Shown: one piece after another, positions 1-13,191 of the stretch
How the letters are laid out: the number at the start of each line of letters is the position of its first letter
Position numbering within the stretch: the first letter of the stretch is position 1
DNA from: Micropterus salmoides
Taxonomy: Eukaryota; Chordata; Actinopteri; Centrarchiformes; Centrarchidae
Assembly (NCBI RefSeq): GCF_014851395.1
Contig: NW_024040040.1
Location: 12,761,403 to 12,825,402 of the forward strand
DNA: 64,000 nucleotides
Reading direction: 5' to 3'
Translations under genes and position numbers: made by a program
Notes under the pieces: generated by a model
Told to the model about the DNA's origin: nothing
Databases searched by the model: none
The model's input: the letters and a program-made list of their open reading frames with translations, nothing else

Positions 1-3000
1 GAAATAGAAGGAGTAATGTACCAACCTCCTCGCACTTATGCCAACACAAACCAGTGGCTCTTATTCATCTCTGACAGTGTCACCAGGGCGATACATGCCC
101 TGATTAATGTCTTTTAAATTGGATAATCCTATACCTCACACACTTGGATGAGAACATGGCACACCTCCATATAGAGTCCCACTGAGCAGTAGCAAGCGAT
201 GCGGTAAGATCAAGCTCTCCTGCCAGCAGTGTAGGAGGCATTATACATTTTAGGAAACAGCAGTTGAATGATCATTTATTACTTACATGAGATGCCCACA
301 TTATTGTAATCCTGTACCAGTAGAGATTTTATTGTTTGTCGCTGGGAACATGGCCCCTCAGGAGTGCCCCTGAATTATCTTGAATCCATATTAAGCACTC
401 TACTTGCATCTCAGTTGTTCATCAGTATTAATGAATATTTCTTGTTTCATCTTGAGGTGCACATTTGAAATCTGATCTAAGGTTTGACATCAAGCACATG
501 TGGACCACCTGGGTCTATTTCCATTAATTAAATGAAGCGTAATGTCCATATGAAGGCACAGAGCCTTTTTGTTCAGCATACTGAATATCTTGATCGGATC
601 TCTCGATGCATCATTCATAAATCTATGTACAAGGCCTGGATAGCCTAGTTAACACTACAAAGCCAAACAGAGCTCACCAGGAATGATTTAATATTCATAT
701 CACTCAATTACCCTCTAAACAACAATTCAGGGAAAAATGAAGGACATTGTGGATTGATCAGACCTTGTGCATTCACATTCCATTGAACATGGAAGGTTGG
801 TTTTGAAGTTGTGACCCCACATCGTAGAAGCAAACGTCTTTCATCAAGTGCATTTAGCGTCTTTCAGTTTGAAGATACATTTCTTGCACCTCATAGCAGA
901 TCAGAATGGTTTGAAAATTTCTTGAATGAGAAAATTAGATTATCGACTAGATCTGCTCTATATTAATCGTAATGATTAGGTAATTATACTTTTTGTGTGT
1001 GACAAGTTTTCTTTTTAAAGCTTAAACAGACATTCTGTTGTTAGCAGAGACATGCCTACAGTCAAACTTCAATTAATGGCTGAGTCCCAAATAGCCACCT
1101 ACCGTGTTTACTGGCGTGGTGTGGGAACACATTTTGACAGATAAACGCAGGTCTCCATTATATGCCTGGTCTGGTTTTTATGTAAGTTCTTTGGATGTAT
1201 AAAACCTCTTAAACCCCGCCGATTGCTCCCCTTAAGCTGCTTCTATGCTGCTTAGATTGTTAATACAAATATTAATGTTTAAACTTATGATCAATATGTC
1301 AGTCGTCTATGGACACGCTACACATCGTTAGCTCAGTTAGATTCTCCACAATTCAGTCATTCAGTTCATTTAACGGAAACAACAAGCTAAACTCTAATTC
1401 ATATAGATTTGCCAGTGTAACCGGCATGGTACAAGAGACAAAAAAAAGTGCCGACTCCCATTACCTTTGAAGCACTCGTTAAGTCTGAATGTGTCCGTTC
1501 CTTGATTATTAATATCCCAAGTCCATTGCTCTCTGTCTGCTAACTTATGCCACACTGCTCTCATCATGCACCGTGTTGTTGTTTTCGTTAAGTTAAAAAA
1601 TAAAAGCGCATAAGCTGTCTGTCGCAGCTAGATCAAATGAATGTATTTGATATTATTTCATCATTTTTATAAAAGTAATATTCATACTGCTTGAAATAAA
1701 TAAACTGTTTTATAGTTTCCTATTTCAGGGTAACAGCAACATGGGTAATGTGGCTGACCCTTTAGCATACTTTTCACCATAAAGTATTTTCTAAAGTTAG
1801 CAGGTCGCTCATGCTCCTTGAGCTCTGTACGCCGTCCCTTTACTCTAAAGCTTGAATGCTTCTGTAGGAAGCAAGGAACTGTAGAGAGAGCTTTAAACAG
1901 TCTCAGTCAAAGAACGTGCTTTCATCATTTCCCAGCTAGGCACAGCAGCTTTCTCTCAACTGCTCATAGACCTTTCATGCCATCATGCAGACACTGGGGT
2001 TGAGGTGGGTGGGATACAGTTAGTGTTTTGGGGGCCTAGCAGGGGTCTGCTAACGCTAAAGTTTGCTTTCTTTAGTGTGAACTGTGATGCAAAAGACTTA
2101 TTTGCTCTCATTTCTATATTTGGTTTCATTAGTGCGAGTATTTCACTAAAAATGTGCAAACCAGAAAAACGTTTTTACGTGCAAAGACAAACTGTTGTTA
2201 CCTCATTTCATCACTGTGATGAGCGATCAGCTGTTTTCAGTGTATCAAATTTTCAAAAATATTCAAAGTTTTGAAAGGTTCTGACTTCTCAACCTCAACT
2301 AATTTTCACATTATAATTGCACACAATGAGATGGAGCACACACACGCGCACAGCATTTATATGTATGTTATAAATTCCTTTGTTAATAAATTCTGTGTTA
2401 CTTTCTTTCTGCTATTTCTTTGTGTTCTTGTATTTTCATTTTTTTATTTAGGAGCACATTTACTGCTTGGGGAAAGAAGTTAGCCTAAATCCCTGGTGTG
2501 CCTCGGCTTGTAAACAGAAGTCACAATGGAGTTTGGGTAACAGATTTGGTTTGTAGTAAAACCAAATTGTGTTAAAGTGTCTGTGACTTTGACTGAGCAT
2601 GAAAGTCCATAGCCATGAAGACATTTGTCATTGGTTCATTTTGTTGTGCCAGACTTTCTGCGCATGACTGACTGCAGCTATCACCATCCATTTGTTTATA
2701 TTCTTTGTCCTTATGAACCTCTCTGCAGTTCATTTTGAAAAGGACACATATCTACATTTCCGTCTAGTCAGTGTGGTTATTTGGTTCAGTATAAATCAGG
2801 GGCAAATTAACCTCAAGTTGCCCCTTTTTATTCAGTTTGTTCAGGCAGGTGACACAAGGCCATTCAGACAAGCTCAAGAGTAGAAACACATTAAGAGTAG
2901 ATAGTAGCTCCTTGACAAGAATTACCGTTTTGAGTTGTCAGATGTAGGTCAGGAGGGCTATAAAAATATCTGCAACCAGACTTACCTCAGCCAGATCCTG

Positions 3001-5370
3001 CAACTATTTATTTTAGGAAAGCAGGTAGTCAGTTCAGTCACTTTTTCTTAGTTACATAAGACTGGAAAGTATGACGTTAGAGAGGAGATAGTCCGGATGG
3101 GATTTGTTGTAGACCACTGAATGTGTGTCCTTATCACTATTTTTAAGAGGTTGAAGGTGTTTGCTTACCCGGCCCGACCTAACAGAGGCAGACCAAACCA
3201 ACATGTTCTTTCTGAGAGTCAGCAAGCTCCACAAAAGCCTGAATAAAACCAACAAAAAAGCCCTGTTCTATGTATATGAATGACTCACTCACCCAGACGA
3301 ATGGCCCATGCAGTATGAAATAAATGGACTCCCACAGCTGACATGACACGGCAATATCTACTGTCAGAGAAATCAGTGTCCATCACGCACAAATTGTCTG
3401 GTCTCTCTTTGTTTGGCGCAGCAGGGCTTCATTGTGACTTTGCAACACCCGATGTGCTGCTTTCCCTCACACGTTGAAAGAGACATAACATAGAGACAGA
3501 ATATGCTTACCACTTGGTGGCTCAACAATACTTCAAACTGATTTGTGACTACAGACTACACGTGAACTACACTGCTGTCACATCCAAGAACTCTTTGACT
3601 GATATGAATTGCTTACTCATATTTTCTTGGTGTTCTTGAAAAAAAAACACATTAATATGGGGCAGTATTATATTTACAAAATAAAAGCCATTTGATATGG
3701 CTAAAATAATTTCTTTAAGCATTTCAGAGCAGGAAAATTATGTTACAGCTCCCCATGAATGTCCAAAACGCATACCTCAGCAGGAGCACTGTGGACTTGT
3801 CAAGATGTAGCCCATTTTATATTCTCTGGGGAACTGAACTGAATTGCAGATGAGCTTTGAATTATGCATCAACTGCGTGATGACATCACCCCAAAAAACA
3901 CACACACATAGAACATCTCTGCAAGAGAGGTTATGTCCTCTTGTTATATTCACCTGGAAACATTTTTTGCTACAAATCACACACCCCTGTTATCAGAAAA
4001 TTCTTACAGTGTAGTTTGTGTTTGGAAGTTCAACCCATCCACTTTGAAAATGTTCCCTCTGCATCCTGTACCATCATTAAAGCATAGGAACAAATTAAAA
4101 CATGCATTATTGGTTTCATAATAAGAGTCACACTTTGTTAATCTGTGTGGTACACAATGACTTTGTCTTGAGATATTTTCTGCTCAGTCCTGTTGGCACT
4201 TGAGTTTGGTAGGCAGTAATTGGAGAAGGGTTATAAGGCTTCCTCCAGTGACCTCATTACAGTTTGTCTCATAAAGTGATGTCGGATTATCAAGTCCAAA
4301 TGAGGTTGAGAGATGCAGCTGAAGAAGCAGGGCAGGGGCATATGGCTGTGCCTTTGACAGTTTGCTGCAGTGGGTTTTTCCTCCTTTAACCAAAAAGAAT
4401 ATTATTGGAACCCTTAAACTCTTGAAAAATGAAATAGATTATAAATGTTTGGGAGTCGTTTGAATATATCTTGAAGAACACCCATGTCTTTTCCTACTGA
4501 CCAATGCAAGTCTTAAATCTCACAGTAGCTATCCAGCGCTGCAGTTATCTGTCATATAGGGTCTGGAATGAGCGCTGCAGCAATGTGGTTGGAATGTAAA
4601 ACATTTAAACAAGTACTCCTGGATCACTTTACCAAATATGCACAACTTCTAGTTTGTTTGCAGTAACCAGAAAGACTTTGTCATACTTCCTGCCACATCT
4701 TTTTCCTTCAAAAGCTTGAAACTCAGAGAGTGGTGGGTTGTTTGTGTTAATTATAAGCTTAACAGTGCTCTTATGGAAACGTAGCTATAACAGATAGCAA
4801 ACATGCAAGAAACATTTAGATCGACTGTGAAGTGCCTTCACAAAGTCCCACAATGGAGCATAAATAGTAGTGTCCATAGCATGCACACTGCTTCCTGCTA
4901 AAAATCGCACAATGCTATTTTTTGACTTTGATAGATGTGAAAATTAGTCATGCAACACTACATGTGACAAGAAACAATCATAAGTGACTGAAATCTCCAT
5001 TTACTGCTCCATTTACTTTAAAGTGAGATCCAGATTGAAAATTAGTGAACGAGTGAATGATTACGGACACATGCTGAGCTCGTGTCATGTTGTTCAGACC
5101 GTAATCATGAGCAGCTGAGTCAGAATAAATTGCTCACCTCAGCCTCCTAGTTTTAGTCTGAGATATCTGGAATTTCGGACGCCCATGATATGTGTCAAGA
5201 AACTACAGCCGAATTGGCTGCAAAGCCACCATCACTAGCAGTTACATCTAAATAATATCATATCATAATCAATAACATTAACAGTAATAGTAGCAACTAA
5301 TTCAGAATCAGGTATACGCTGTTTTTATACTGTTTCACTTGTTAACTAACATCTAAGAATATGTTAACAC

Positions 5371-5384
5371 ATTAAACATAGCCG
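5371..5384 (+). repeat. Left 14 bp target-site duplication of the LINE tail
   Basis: The sequence attaaacatagccg is repeated exactly at 5505-5518, immediately after the gatgg tail. The identity of both copies suggests that the insertion is not ancient. Confidence 0.8.
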
Positions 5385-5504
5385 CTGCGATGGACTGGCG
5401 ACCTGTCCAGGGTGAACCCCCCCTTTCACCCGATGTCAGATGGGATTGGCTCCAGCCCCCTGCGACCCTGTACGCAGGATAAGCGGTTGATGATGGATGG
5501 ATGG
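5385..5504 (+). mobile_element. 5'-truncated LINE (L2/Maui-like) 3' tail with target-site duplication
   Basis: The 120 bp segment contains the well-known teleost repeat text: gatggactggcgacctgtcc, then a pyrimidine-rich part, ggctccagcccc, gcgaccctgtacg, aggataagcgg, and a terminal gatggatggatgg microsatellite-like tail. I recognise this as the 3' end of a fish non-LTR retrotransposon, or of a SINE sharing its tail; the family name is from memory. It is flanked by a perfect 14 bp direct repeat, attaaacatagccg, at 5371-5384 and 5505-5518. Severe 5' truncation plus a target duplication of this length is the hallmark of target-primed reverse transcription. Confidence 0.8.
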
Positions 5505-5518
5505 ATTAAACATAGCCG
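5505..5518 (+). repeat. Right 14 bp target-site duplication of the LINE tail
   Basis: Exact copy of the 14 bp at 5371-5384, directly following the terminal gatggatgg of the insertion. Confidence 0.8.
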
Positions 5519-6627
5519 AATCAGGCAATTTACATCGTGACTACCACTCTAGCTGTAGCAGTAACCATTTTGGAAGAATGTGTGGACAGAAAAACAGAAG
5601 TTGTTCCCACTACACGAATGCAACTTTTTGTCAATTAACATGTAGCTTTTTAGCTATACCAAAGGTTTTATTTAAGTAAAAGTAGAAGAGATACTGTTTT
5701 TACCACAACTTTATGAGTTTCATTCCAAAATGCTTCTTCTCCACACTTAGAAGACAATCTTAACCTCAAATTAATGGTTCAAATGAGTCTTTCAAAGTAT
5801 CACAATAATTTGATTAATTTTTTTTTTCAAAAACTGAATTTCATGAACTGAGTTTCACCTTCATGTACAGTAGCTAATCATTTTGTAAGAACACATGGCA
5901 TGTTTCCCACACAGACGAGACATCACTTTTAATTGGAACGTATAAAGCTTCATACCCTTCTTGTCAAGTGGAAATGCATTCTTAACTTGTCAGCTTTGAG
6001 ACGGTTCGAAAACGGCATTGTTTTAAGTTCAGTGATGATGTGTTTTTGAGTTTATAAATTGGGTTTTGGGTCATTCATAAAACCATTAACCCATAGAGGA
6101 GCATAAGTGAACAATCCAAAATGCACTAAAGGGAGTAACAGGATTTTACATTACAGCACATAGGAGATATGCAAATATGTCCATTTTGAATGTTACATCA
6201 CACTAATGGATTTATTTTAACACCACAACACTGCTCTTCCAGGCTCACACCCACATCCTCTAATCAGCAGAAGAAAATGCAGCAAACAATCAACCCCTTA
6301 CTAGACAGTTGTCCTCAAAGTTGCGCAGTACCCGGTTGATTGAGTTGAGGCCATTTGCAGACGACGACCTCAGATAGAAGGGGGAATCAATGCCTGTTTG
6401 TCCACTTCTTTGCTCATTAAGGAACCTTTATTCATGTCAGGGTCTGTATACGACAAAGAAAGCTCACAAGTGCACATTTTCAGTCCGAGGAGGGTGGTTT
6501 TTCTCCTCCTCAAAGCCCTCCCCTCATCAAAATTCGCCTCACAGAAAGGTTGTGCCAGAGGCCAAAGTCTTGACAGGGGTAGCCCAGTGAGAGGGAAATC
6601 AAACAAGTTCCTTTTTTAGGGCCTGGC

Positions 6628-6641
6628 TGGCCGACCGGCCA
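6628..6641. repeat. Short GC-rich palindrome
   Basis: The sequence tggccg-ac-cggcca has perfect 6 bp arms and a 2 bp spacer, inside a slightly longer imperfect inverted repeat (6622-6643). It is conspicuous in AT-rich surroundings. No function is evident. Confidence 0.5.
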
Positions 6642-8329
6642 GGTTGCCCAATTGTCTATCCGGCCTTAATCTGTATCACACCTTTCCAATTCAGAAAGAA
6701 AGGAAGGCAGCCTTACTGTCCATTCATCATCTTTAGTGATTCAGGGTTTTGTCTCTTGCCTGTTGGATGTGAGTCCTTGGTTACTCATAAATGCTGGTAA
6801 TACCTGAACTGCGCAGATTGAAATCCTTTCAGGCTTTTCAGTGGACTTTTCACATTCATCTTGGAGCGTAGTTAATATTGAACAGGAGAAAGATGGTGAT
6901 AAACGTTGGCACAGTAATGTAATCTAAGCCCACTGGACGACCTCTATTATCAGTATAGACCTAATATTGTCAGTGTAATTGAAGTCCATGTTTTGTTTTT
7001 CTTTTTATTTCTTTTTATTATTTTTTTTCATCAAAATCTAATGAAAACATGATTGCCTTCATGAGCCTCTCAGAAGTAGATGAGGGAAAAAAAGGTCTAA
7101 TTTTGCAGTGATGGACACATTTGGACCATTTCCTGTTGTAAATGATGGCCTGGTTTGTCCAAGGTCGCACATAGCTCCTGTACTTAAACAGGATTTGGTT
7201 GGCCTGTCTGGTTTTAGTACTGCCATATAAGTATGTATTTTGTTTCCAATGTATTTTTTCACTTTAGTTTCAGCAATTTCCTACAAGGAATGTTATTATG
7301 TTGAAAGAAATAAAAATGGGGTCAGCTGACAAATTGATGCTAATAATGATAAACATGTAATCATTTCTGTTTTATAATTATTACTAATTAATGTATTTAT
7401 TATTTAGTGAGCCAGACATAAAAACTTTGATTCCTTGTGATCACACGATGACTGTAGCAAACTACCTGTCAATTTGTTGTGTTCTTTGTACTGTAATTCT
7501 GAGGTTGTGGGGAAATATGTAAATATGTGTTTATTATTATTGTCTTTCATGATCTCCAGAAAAAAAGTATGTTTTTTTCAATGTTCTATATGTGACTTTT
7601 TGTAATTTAGATTTTGTAAATGTTTTTTCTATTGCCACGTTTCGCTTGTTGTATACAGTAATTTTGCGTGCTTTGCCTCTTGACTTGTTAAGCCAGTTGA
7701 GAGTATTTTTTCCCCCAGACCTTTTCTGCTATTTCCATTGGGCGGCGGTGCCTCTATCCTCAGACCTGAGCTGCACTATATTGCCTGCTAGCTCATGCAC
7801 TCTGTCTTTAGTGTAAGCCAGTACAAGTAATTCCCACATAGCGATATATATGTATTCTTTTTAAAACAAGGGCAGAAGGAAGATTTCCTCATGTGCGTTT
7901 GTTGGTACGGTTTCAGTCAGTGCGCCATGTAGAGGATGAAGACTACAGAGGAACGCAGGTCTTCACAGGAGCGTTCACACTGGTACCGGTGTCAAGTCAG
8001 ACAGTGTAAGGAAACAAAGCCTCTGATGTGTCTTTCAAAATAAAAGCGGTCTAGGCGCATACGTCCTTATTGAGAACGGCCCTAAATACCAGAGGGTAAA
8101 CAAGGAATCCGTTAAAACTGAACTTGTGAGATATGAATAGATTTGGCAAGATAGCAGTGGTCTGCAGCTGTTACCGTGTAGAATCGAGTTATGCCGCCTG
8201 TAAAAATTGTATGCTTTGATGACAAATGGCATGCTCTTATTTTCATGACCAAATCCCCTTATGTCCTGTGCTGTCTTGGTCAACTTCTGCACACTCGACG
8301 CATCTCGCGTTGACACAGCGGCACTGTGT

Positions 8330-8349
8330 GAGAGAGAGAGAGAGAGAGG
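8330..8349 (+). repeat. (GA)n microsatellite
   Basis: About nine GA/AG units in a row, at the left edge of the CpG-rich patch. Confidence 0.85.
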
Positions 8350-8639
8350 GACGGCATCCACTGTGTCTTTTTCTGCACATCACTTTGGAAATTTGCGCTC
8401 GTGTAGTCCTGCTTAACGCGGTGCTCACCTGCCGGGGCTGAGCAGACTGATTTAATAGGATAATCAGACTAATTGCCTCCTCTGATATAACCCTTAATTG
8501 ATTCTGTCGACCATTCCCCTATTCACTGTCATGTCATGATTTTCCTCAATTTCTTCTCTCCTGTTGTTTCAAAGTGACCGGCTGCAGGTGTTTTTGTGTT
8601 CTGATTTGCGCCAGTCAATGCTGGCAATATGTAATTTTG

Positions 8640-8823
8640 GGATAGACGCTGCGTTTTTTTTTTTGGAGAAGTGGACTATTTTACAGCCGGGATTCCTTGT
8701 TTTTCTTTTTTAAAAACGCTACTGCTTTACTCTGTACCAGAACAGATTCTGATACACCGCGATGGTGTGGGGCTATCGGAACTGACAGCAGAGTGTACGC
8801 TATCATTTGGAAACTGCTTGTGG
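8640..8823 (+). other. il1rapl1: Candidate untranslated first exon of il1rapl1
   Basis: The coding exon carries only 13 bases of leader, so a 5' untranslated exon is expected upstream. The segment ending at 8823 is followed by a good donor (tgg|gtaagtt) and sits in the CpG-rich patch. It has no long open frame, as expected for a leader. The 5' boundary is a guess and no transcript was available; the donor could be fortuitous. Confidence 0.3.
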
Positions 8824-9275
8824 GTAAGTTATATTTATTTTTCCACCCTAACGTTTCCAAAGTTGGTTTGATGCTCATGCTGCCTTCTGCAGATATGTTT
8901 AGACCAGTTTGTTGGCAACAACGGTTAATCTGGATGACGCTGACATTTCACATGCACAGATTTGCATCACTTATCGACGCGCTTTGACAAACGAATTCAT
9001 GAGCTCATATGGCCCTTTTTCATTTGGAGCGAACGTGTATTCCCCTCAGTTACGCATGAATCCCAGTCGCTCTTTTTGCTTTAGTTGCGGAGCCTGCAAG
9101 TGTTCACGGCTGCAGTACGACAGCAAAGTGGGCTGCTTAAGTCTTCTGTATTCTTTCGTAAAACCTAATTATCCAAGCAGAGCGATTATGGTGGGTCGGT
9201 GGACACGAGTTGTTAATCTTTCGTCGTTAATTGTGTAACACCTTGCGCATTTGCTTGTCGCTCCGGTGCATCAGC

Positions 9276-9317
9276 TGTGTGTGTGTGTGTGTGTGTGTGT
9301 GTTTGTGTTTGTGTGTC
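9276..9317 (+). repeat. (GT)n microsatellite
   Basis: About 13 uninterrupted TG units followed by interrupted GTTT/GTGT units. It lies in the CpG-rich candidate promoter region. Confidence 0.9.
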
Positions 9318-10008
9318 TGCACGCCCGTGGAAGTGCGCGGCTCCGGTGGGTGTATGTAATGTCTGCACGTGTGCGTGCGCACACCCAAAGCGCCCGTGTG
9401 TGTCAGAAGAGGAAGACCAGAAGATGCCAGCTTAGTTATTTCAAAATATTTCTTCTGAGTGATTGCTTGGCCAGTCTCTCTCTGGCTCTTCTCTGTATTT
9501 GCTCTTCTTTCCTCTGCTCTCCCCTGCTTCCCTCCCATGCTAAGATGGTTGATGGCCTATGATTGTCCAGATGGATGTTGGAGCTCCACTCTGGCTCTGA
9601 CCAGACTGGGATTTGCCAGTTAAACATATTATGGAATCAGGAAGTGATACTGATAGAGTCACACACCGATTGAAGTTAAAGCAGATGCCTTCCTTCTTTA
9701 CCTTTACCAACTACAGATGAGTTACAGAAGGTGATGGCCTTGCAGGTGGCATCTCATCGTTCTATCAAGCAACGGCTGCTGTGGAGATGCTTCTTCTCTC
9801 ATTTCTTTTTGTAAATCTATTACAAACCATGACCTCCTAAGGCCTACAGGCAGTGTAAATTATATTCAGCCAGGTCCTCCTTAATCGCATAGGGTTTTCT
9901 AATTTGGTCAACTTTTTCTCCCCATTTCAACTGCTCGAAAATCTACTTGCACCGTGCTCTGCTCTAAATCTTTCCACTCCAATTTCTTCTTGACACTTTA
10001 TGCTTTAG

Positions 10009-10116
10009 GTGTTATCTTGTTGGTTTATGATGTTATTTTTTATACATCTTTATTCATCTCTGACATCTTGGGTTAAGCTTTGCCAAAGGAGCGACTAGCA
10101 GCACATGAATTAACAG
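10009..10116 (+). other. Possible noncoding cassette exon
   Basis: A pyrimidine-rich stretch and acceptor-like ctttag end at 10008, and a strong donor (CAG|gtaagt) begins at 10117, giving a 108 bp exon-like unit between the candidate first exon and the coding exon. It lacks a convincing open frame and would have to be 5' UTR. Such acceptor-donor pairs also arise by chance in long introns, so this is weak. Confidence 0.15.
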
Positions 10117-11754
10117 GTAAGTGGCAGCGGCCACTTAGTGGAAGCCCTACAGCTACATATTGAGCTGAGTCGAGTGCTCTCCCACAGAAATTGATTTAGA
10201 CAGAGATTATGTCATCCACCATTGGCACTTTTTTTATGCTGGTCAAGTTTACCCGGCGGCATTGAATTCCTCCTCCTGCTCCCTGATGAATTAAGTGTAG
10301 GTTTAAAGGGCATGTTAATGCACCAGTAAAGACGTTGTTTCATTGACAGGTTTATTACAATTTTGAATACTTCATCACAGCGCGTGTGAATGCTTCCCTT
10401 TCGACTCCGTATGGATGAATTCCCACACTTGAACATCAAAGCTGCACGGACAGTTCTGCAATAGTTGCAACTCAATGCAATGAGTTACTTGTTATTTGTA
10501 GTGTTTACATCATGATGTGTCATAAAATGTAACTGACAGAAAGGAAATGATCAACCCTGTGGTTTTGCCCATAATAACTGACAATTAATCTTATTTTCTT
10601 ATTTGATGAGGTAAATGTCACTTGTCTTGCCCTAAAATATGCTAAAGCACACCATGACAAGCATTGGTGAATAGCACTTAACCCGTTGAGCTTACAGTGC
10701 TCTCTGGTAGACAGAAGGGTCTGAAGACATCACAAGCTTTTCCCCTTCCTGTCTTGATTGATACTTTTAATTTCCAAGGAGCTGTCACCAAAGCCTATTG
10801 GCCTTGGCTTTGCAATCACGGGACGGGCAGTCATAGGCTTTCAAATGAAAGAGTTCATTAATATGGTGGGAAATAAGGGTTGTCTTGCTGTGGAATATTG
10901 GCTCTATGTGAGGAGTGATTGGAGCAATTGATGAAGATTTGTGAGCAAGAAAGTTGGAGTGGAAGTTGAGAGGGTGCCACCTCAATCATGGCTATTAGAT
11001 TACATTAATAAGACTCAAGGGGAAATGAACATACTGACAGGTGTTCCAGCTTTTGTGTTTATGCGTGTGTGACCATGTGCATGTGTGTAAATATCGTACT
11101 TAAGCTTGAGCACCTTCCATTCCCGCTCCGAACTGCTGTGCTGACTTATTGACTGTTGTGAAATCTGAGTATTAGAAGCTGTGGACTACATGCATAACAG
11201 ACACTCTCTCCATTAAATCTTTTGAAAATCCAATTCCCGTGAAGATGAGATTCCTCTTTCCCCCTGCCTCGTTCCATTTTCCATCGCAATCATTGAGCAT
11301 CGATCTGATTCAAAGCTATTTATTTTTGTTGCAGCCATCATGTCATGAATTGACAAGTATGGTAGATCAGGTAGATTACAATATGTCTGGGCATGTTGCT
11401 TCGCCCATACAAAGAAGAGTCATGGTTACCAAAGGTGAATACCTAAATTTCAATCTTTCTAAGGACTTTTAGGCTTTAGTCAAAAAGTGTTTTCTGGTAC
11501 AACTTTCATTGCATTGTTTTATCTTAGCCAAGATGACAGATTACAGTAAGGAGAACTTTCTTTAAAGCTGTGGTTGTGGCCTTTTTTGCTTGCTTTGAAA
11601 AGGAGCAGTGTCTACTTGTGGCCCCATCATAATTTGCTGGTTCCTGCAACAAAATAGCAGTTTTTCCCTTCTCAGACTTATTACCTTTGAAAATTATTTT
11701 TGACGCCTGAATTGGGTAATTGTACGTAGTATTTCACAAGAAAATTCTTTCCTA

Positions 11755-11830
11755 TCACGCTTGTTATCTGCGGACCCCTCAGATTTATCTTGTGACCCCT
11801 TGGGGCTACTGACCCCAAGGTTGGAAATAA
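11755..11830 (-). mobile_element. hAT-type element end, degraded
   Basis: On the minus strand the fragment reads TTTCCAACCTTGGGGTCA, then CCCCAAGGGGTCACAAGATA, then AATCTGAGGGGTC. It closely resembles the common teleost hAT terminus that begins CAGTGGTTCCCAACC and contains AAGGGGTCACAAGATAAATCTGAGGGGTC (recalled from memory). The terminal CAG is not preserved. The element may extend left to about 11560, but I could not define the other end. Confidence 0.5.
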
Positions 11831-11949
11831 TTTTTAGAGAATAAAACAAGTTTGGAGAAATATTTTAAACAATTACAATCACTATAGCAGTTAATTTCTG
11901 CGACTCTATCAAGGTATCAGGTATAGACATTTCATTTCTGTGATTCAGT

Positions 11950-12185
11950 GCTAGAATGATTAATCGATTAATGGATTAGTCATTTGACAGAAATAAAATC
12001 AACAATTCTGATAATATAGCTGTCCAGCAAAACCATTCACTGGTTCCAGCTTCCAGAGTTGCAGGGTTTATGGGTTCTCAGAAGTAGTGATGAGAAGATT
12101 TTTGTTGTTGTTTCTTTTCATAGCCTAATAGCAGTGAATTGATTAACTGAAACGTTGACCACCAGATAATAAAAATAATAACTCA
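11950..12185 (-). mobile_element. Degraded teleost MITE (GATTAATCGATTA family)
   Basis: The left edge, ctagaatgattaatcgatta, followed by gattagtcatttgacag and later gataatatag and ggttccagcttc, follows in order the consensus I remember for a very abundant teleost MITE that begins AGAGCTGCAACGATTAATCG. The right end is poorly conserved. A related copy lies at 21984-22247. No coding capacity is visible. Confidence 0.45.
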
Positions 12186-13012
12186 TTGTGGCCTTAGCAT
12201 AATTTATTTTGTTTTTTGGATCATGTCCACTGTGAACACTGCCGTGCTAAATTCATTCGGATCATCTTAATATAATAATAATATAAGAATATAACAATAT
12301 CATAATATAGAATATCTTAAAAAGTATAGCTCAAATCAATGAATCTGATTGGTTATTAGCCATCACAGCTGTAGATACTGGTTATGACACAATTGGATAT
12401 CACTCCGCTTATAAAAAAAAAGTCTAATCACCCATCCCTAAATTATACCATCGATATATATTCTGATCTGCTTTTTTGTAAGAATTGGATCTGACAATAT
12501 GTGTAAATACCTGCCTGGAGGACTCCAGGGAAGTTTTGCACATTCTAATTCACAACAGTCTAAAACAGATGTAATTATTTATGGTTCACTGATCCAAAGT
12601 CCCGCCTCTATTAGTTACTGTTGCTAGGTTGGACAACCGTGACAAAAAGAAACATGGCAATGTCGTTTCTGATTAGCCGGGTGCCATAGTGTGTATTAGG
12701 TTTCTGGACTATAGGTAATATAGGTTCAAGAAGCCAACAGCAAAGAATGCAGTATGCGATGGAAGGATAGACCTGTGGGACTACGGATGGAAATTAGCTT
12801 GTAGCTACAATCCGACATGTTTACATGCATGCATTCCATGTTTGTTCATTAACATGTACTGTCCCAATCAAATAAATAAATAAAATAAATATTCACAATG
12901 TTAACTTTTGTGAACAAGACAAAACGACTTTAGACTCAATGGTCTCAACGGAAAAGAGAAAACGCCACAAATTCTTTGCGTAGAGAATGAGAAGACTATC
13001 GGGCAATGTTGC

Positions 13013-13085
13013 TCCTGCACTGCTGTGTATGTGTCCCCTTTTCACCTCCTGGGGATCACTAAAGTACTTTATCTATGTACTTTGT
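13013..13085 (+). mobile_element. Possible LINE 3'-tail fragment
   Basis: The text tcacctcctggggatcacta, then aagtactttatctatg, resembles the teleost LINE tail of the form ...CTGGGGATCAATAAAGTATCTATC. The match is short and the flanks show no clear target duplication. Confidence 0.3.
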
Positions 13086-13191
13086 GGATATACAAATAAA
13101 TAAACCTTGTGGCAGCACATAACCGTACAGAGATAATTTTAAAAAAGCAGCGTTAGATGATTTTTCTGGCTCATGATAATTCATTTCATGG

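Larger units (their letters stand above)
1..8229. other. Upstream DNA with no recognisable gene
   Basis: Only short chance open frames occur, none longer than 90 codons and none with a recognisable domain. The stretch is AT-rich. The only interpretable item is the LINE-type tail insertion at 5385-5504. A small GC-rich palindrome lies at 6628-6641. It may be intergenic DNA 5' of il1rapl1 or an upstream intron if transcription starts further left. Confidence 0.5.
8230..9400 (+). promoter_or_regulatory. il1rapl1: CpG-rich candidate promoter and 5' region of il1rapl1
   Basis: CpG dinucleotides are visibly denser here than in the surrounding AT-rich DNA. Clusters lie around 8298-8322, 8398-8436, 8646-8780, 8975-9120 and 9258-9390. 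Teleost promoters often retain such modest CpG islands. The region lies about 17 kb upstream of the first coding exon, in the correct orientation, and contains a consensus splice donor at 8824. No clear TATA box is visible. Assignment as the il1rapl1 promoter is inference; the microsatellite at 9276 lies inside it. Confidence 0.35.
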
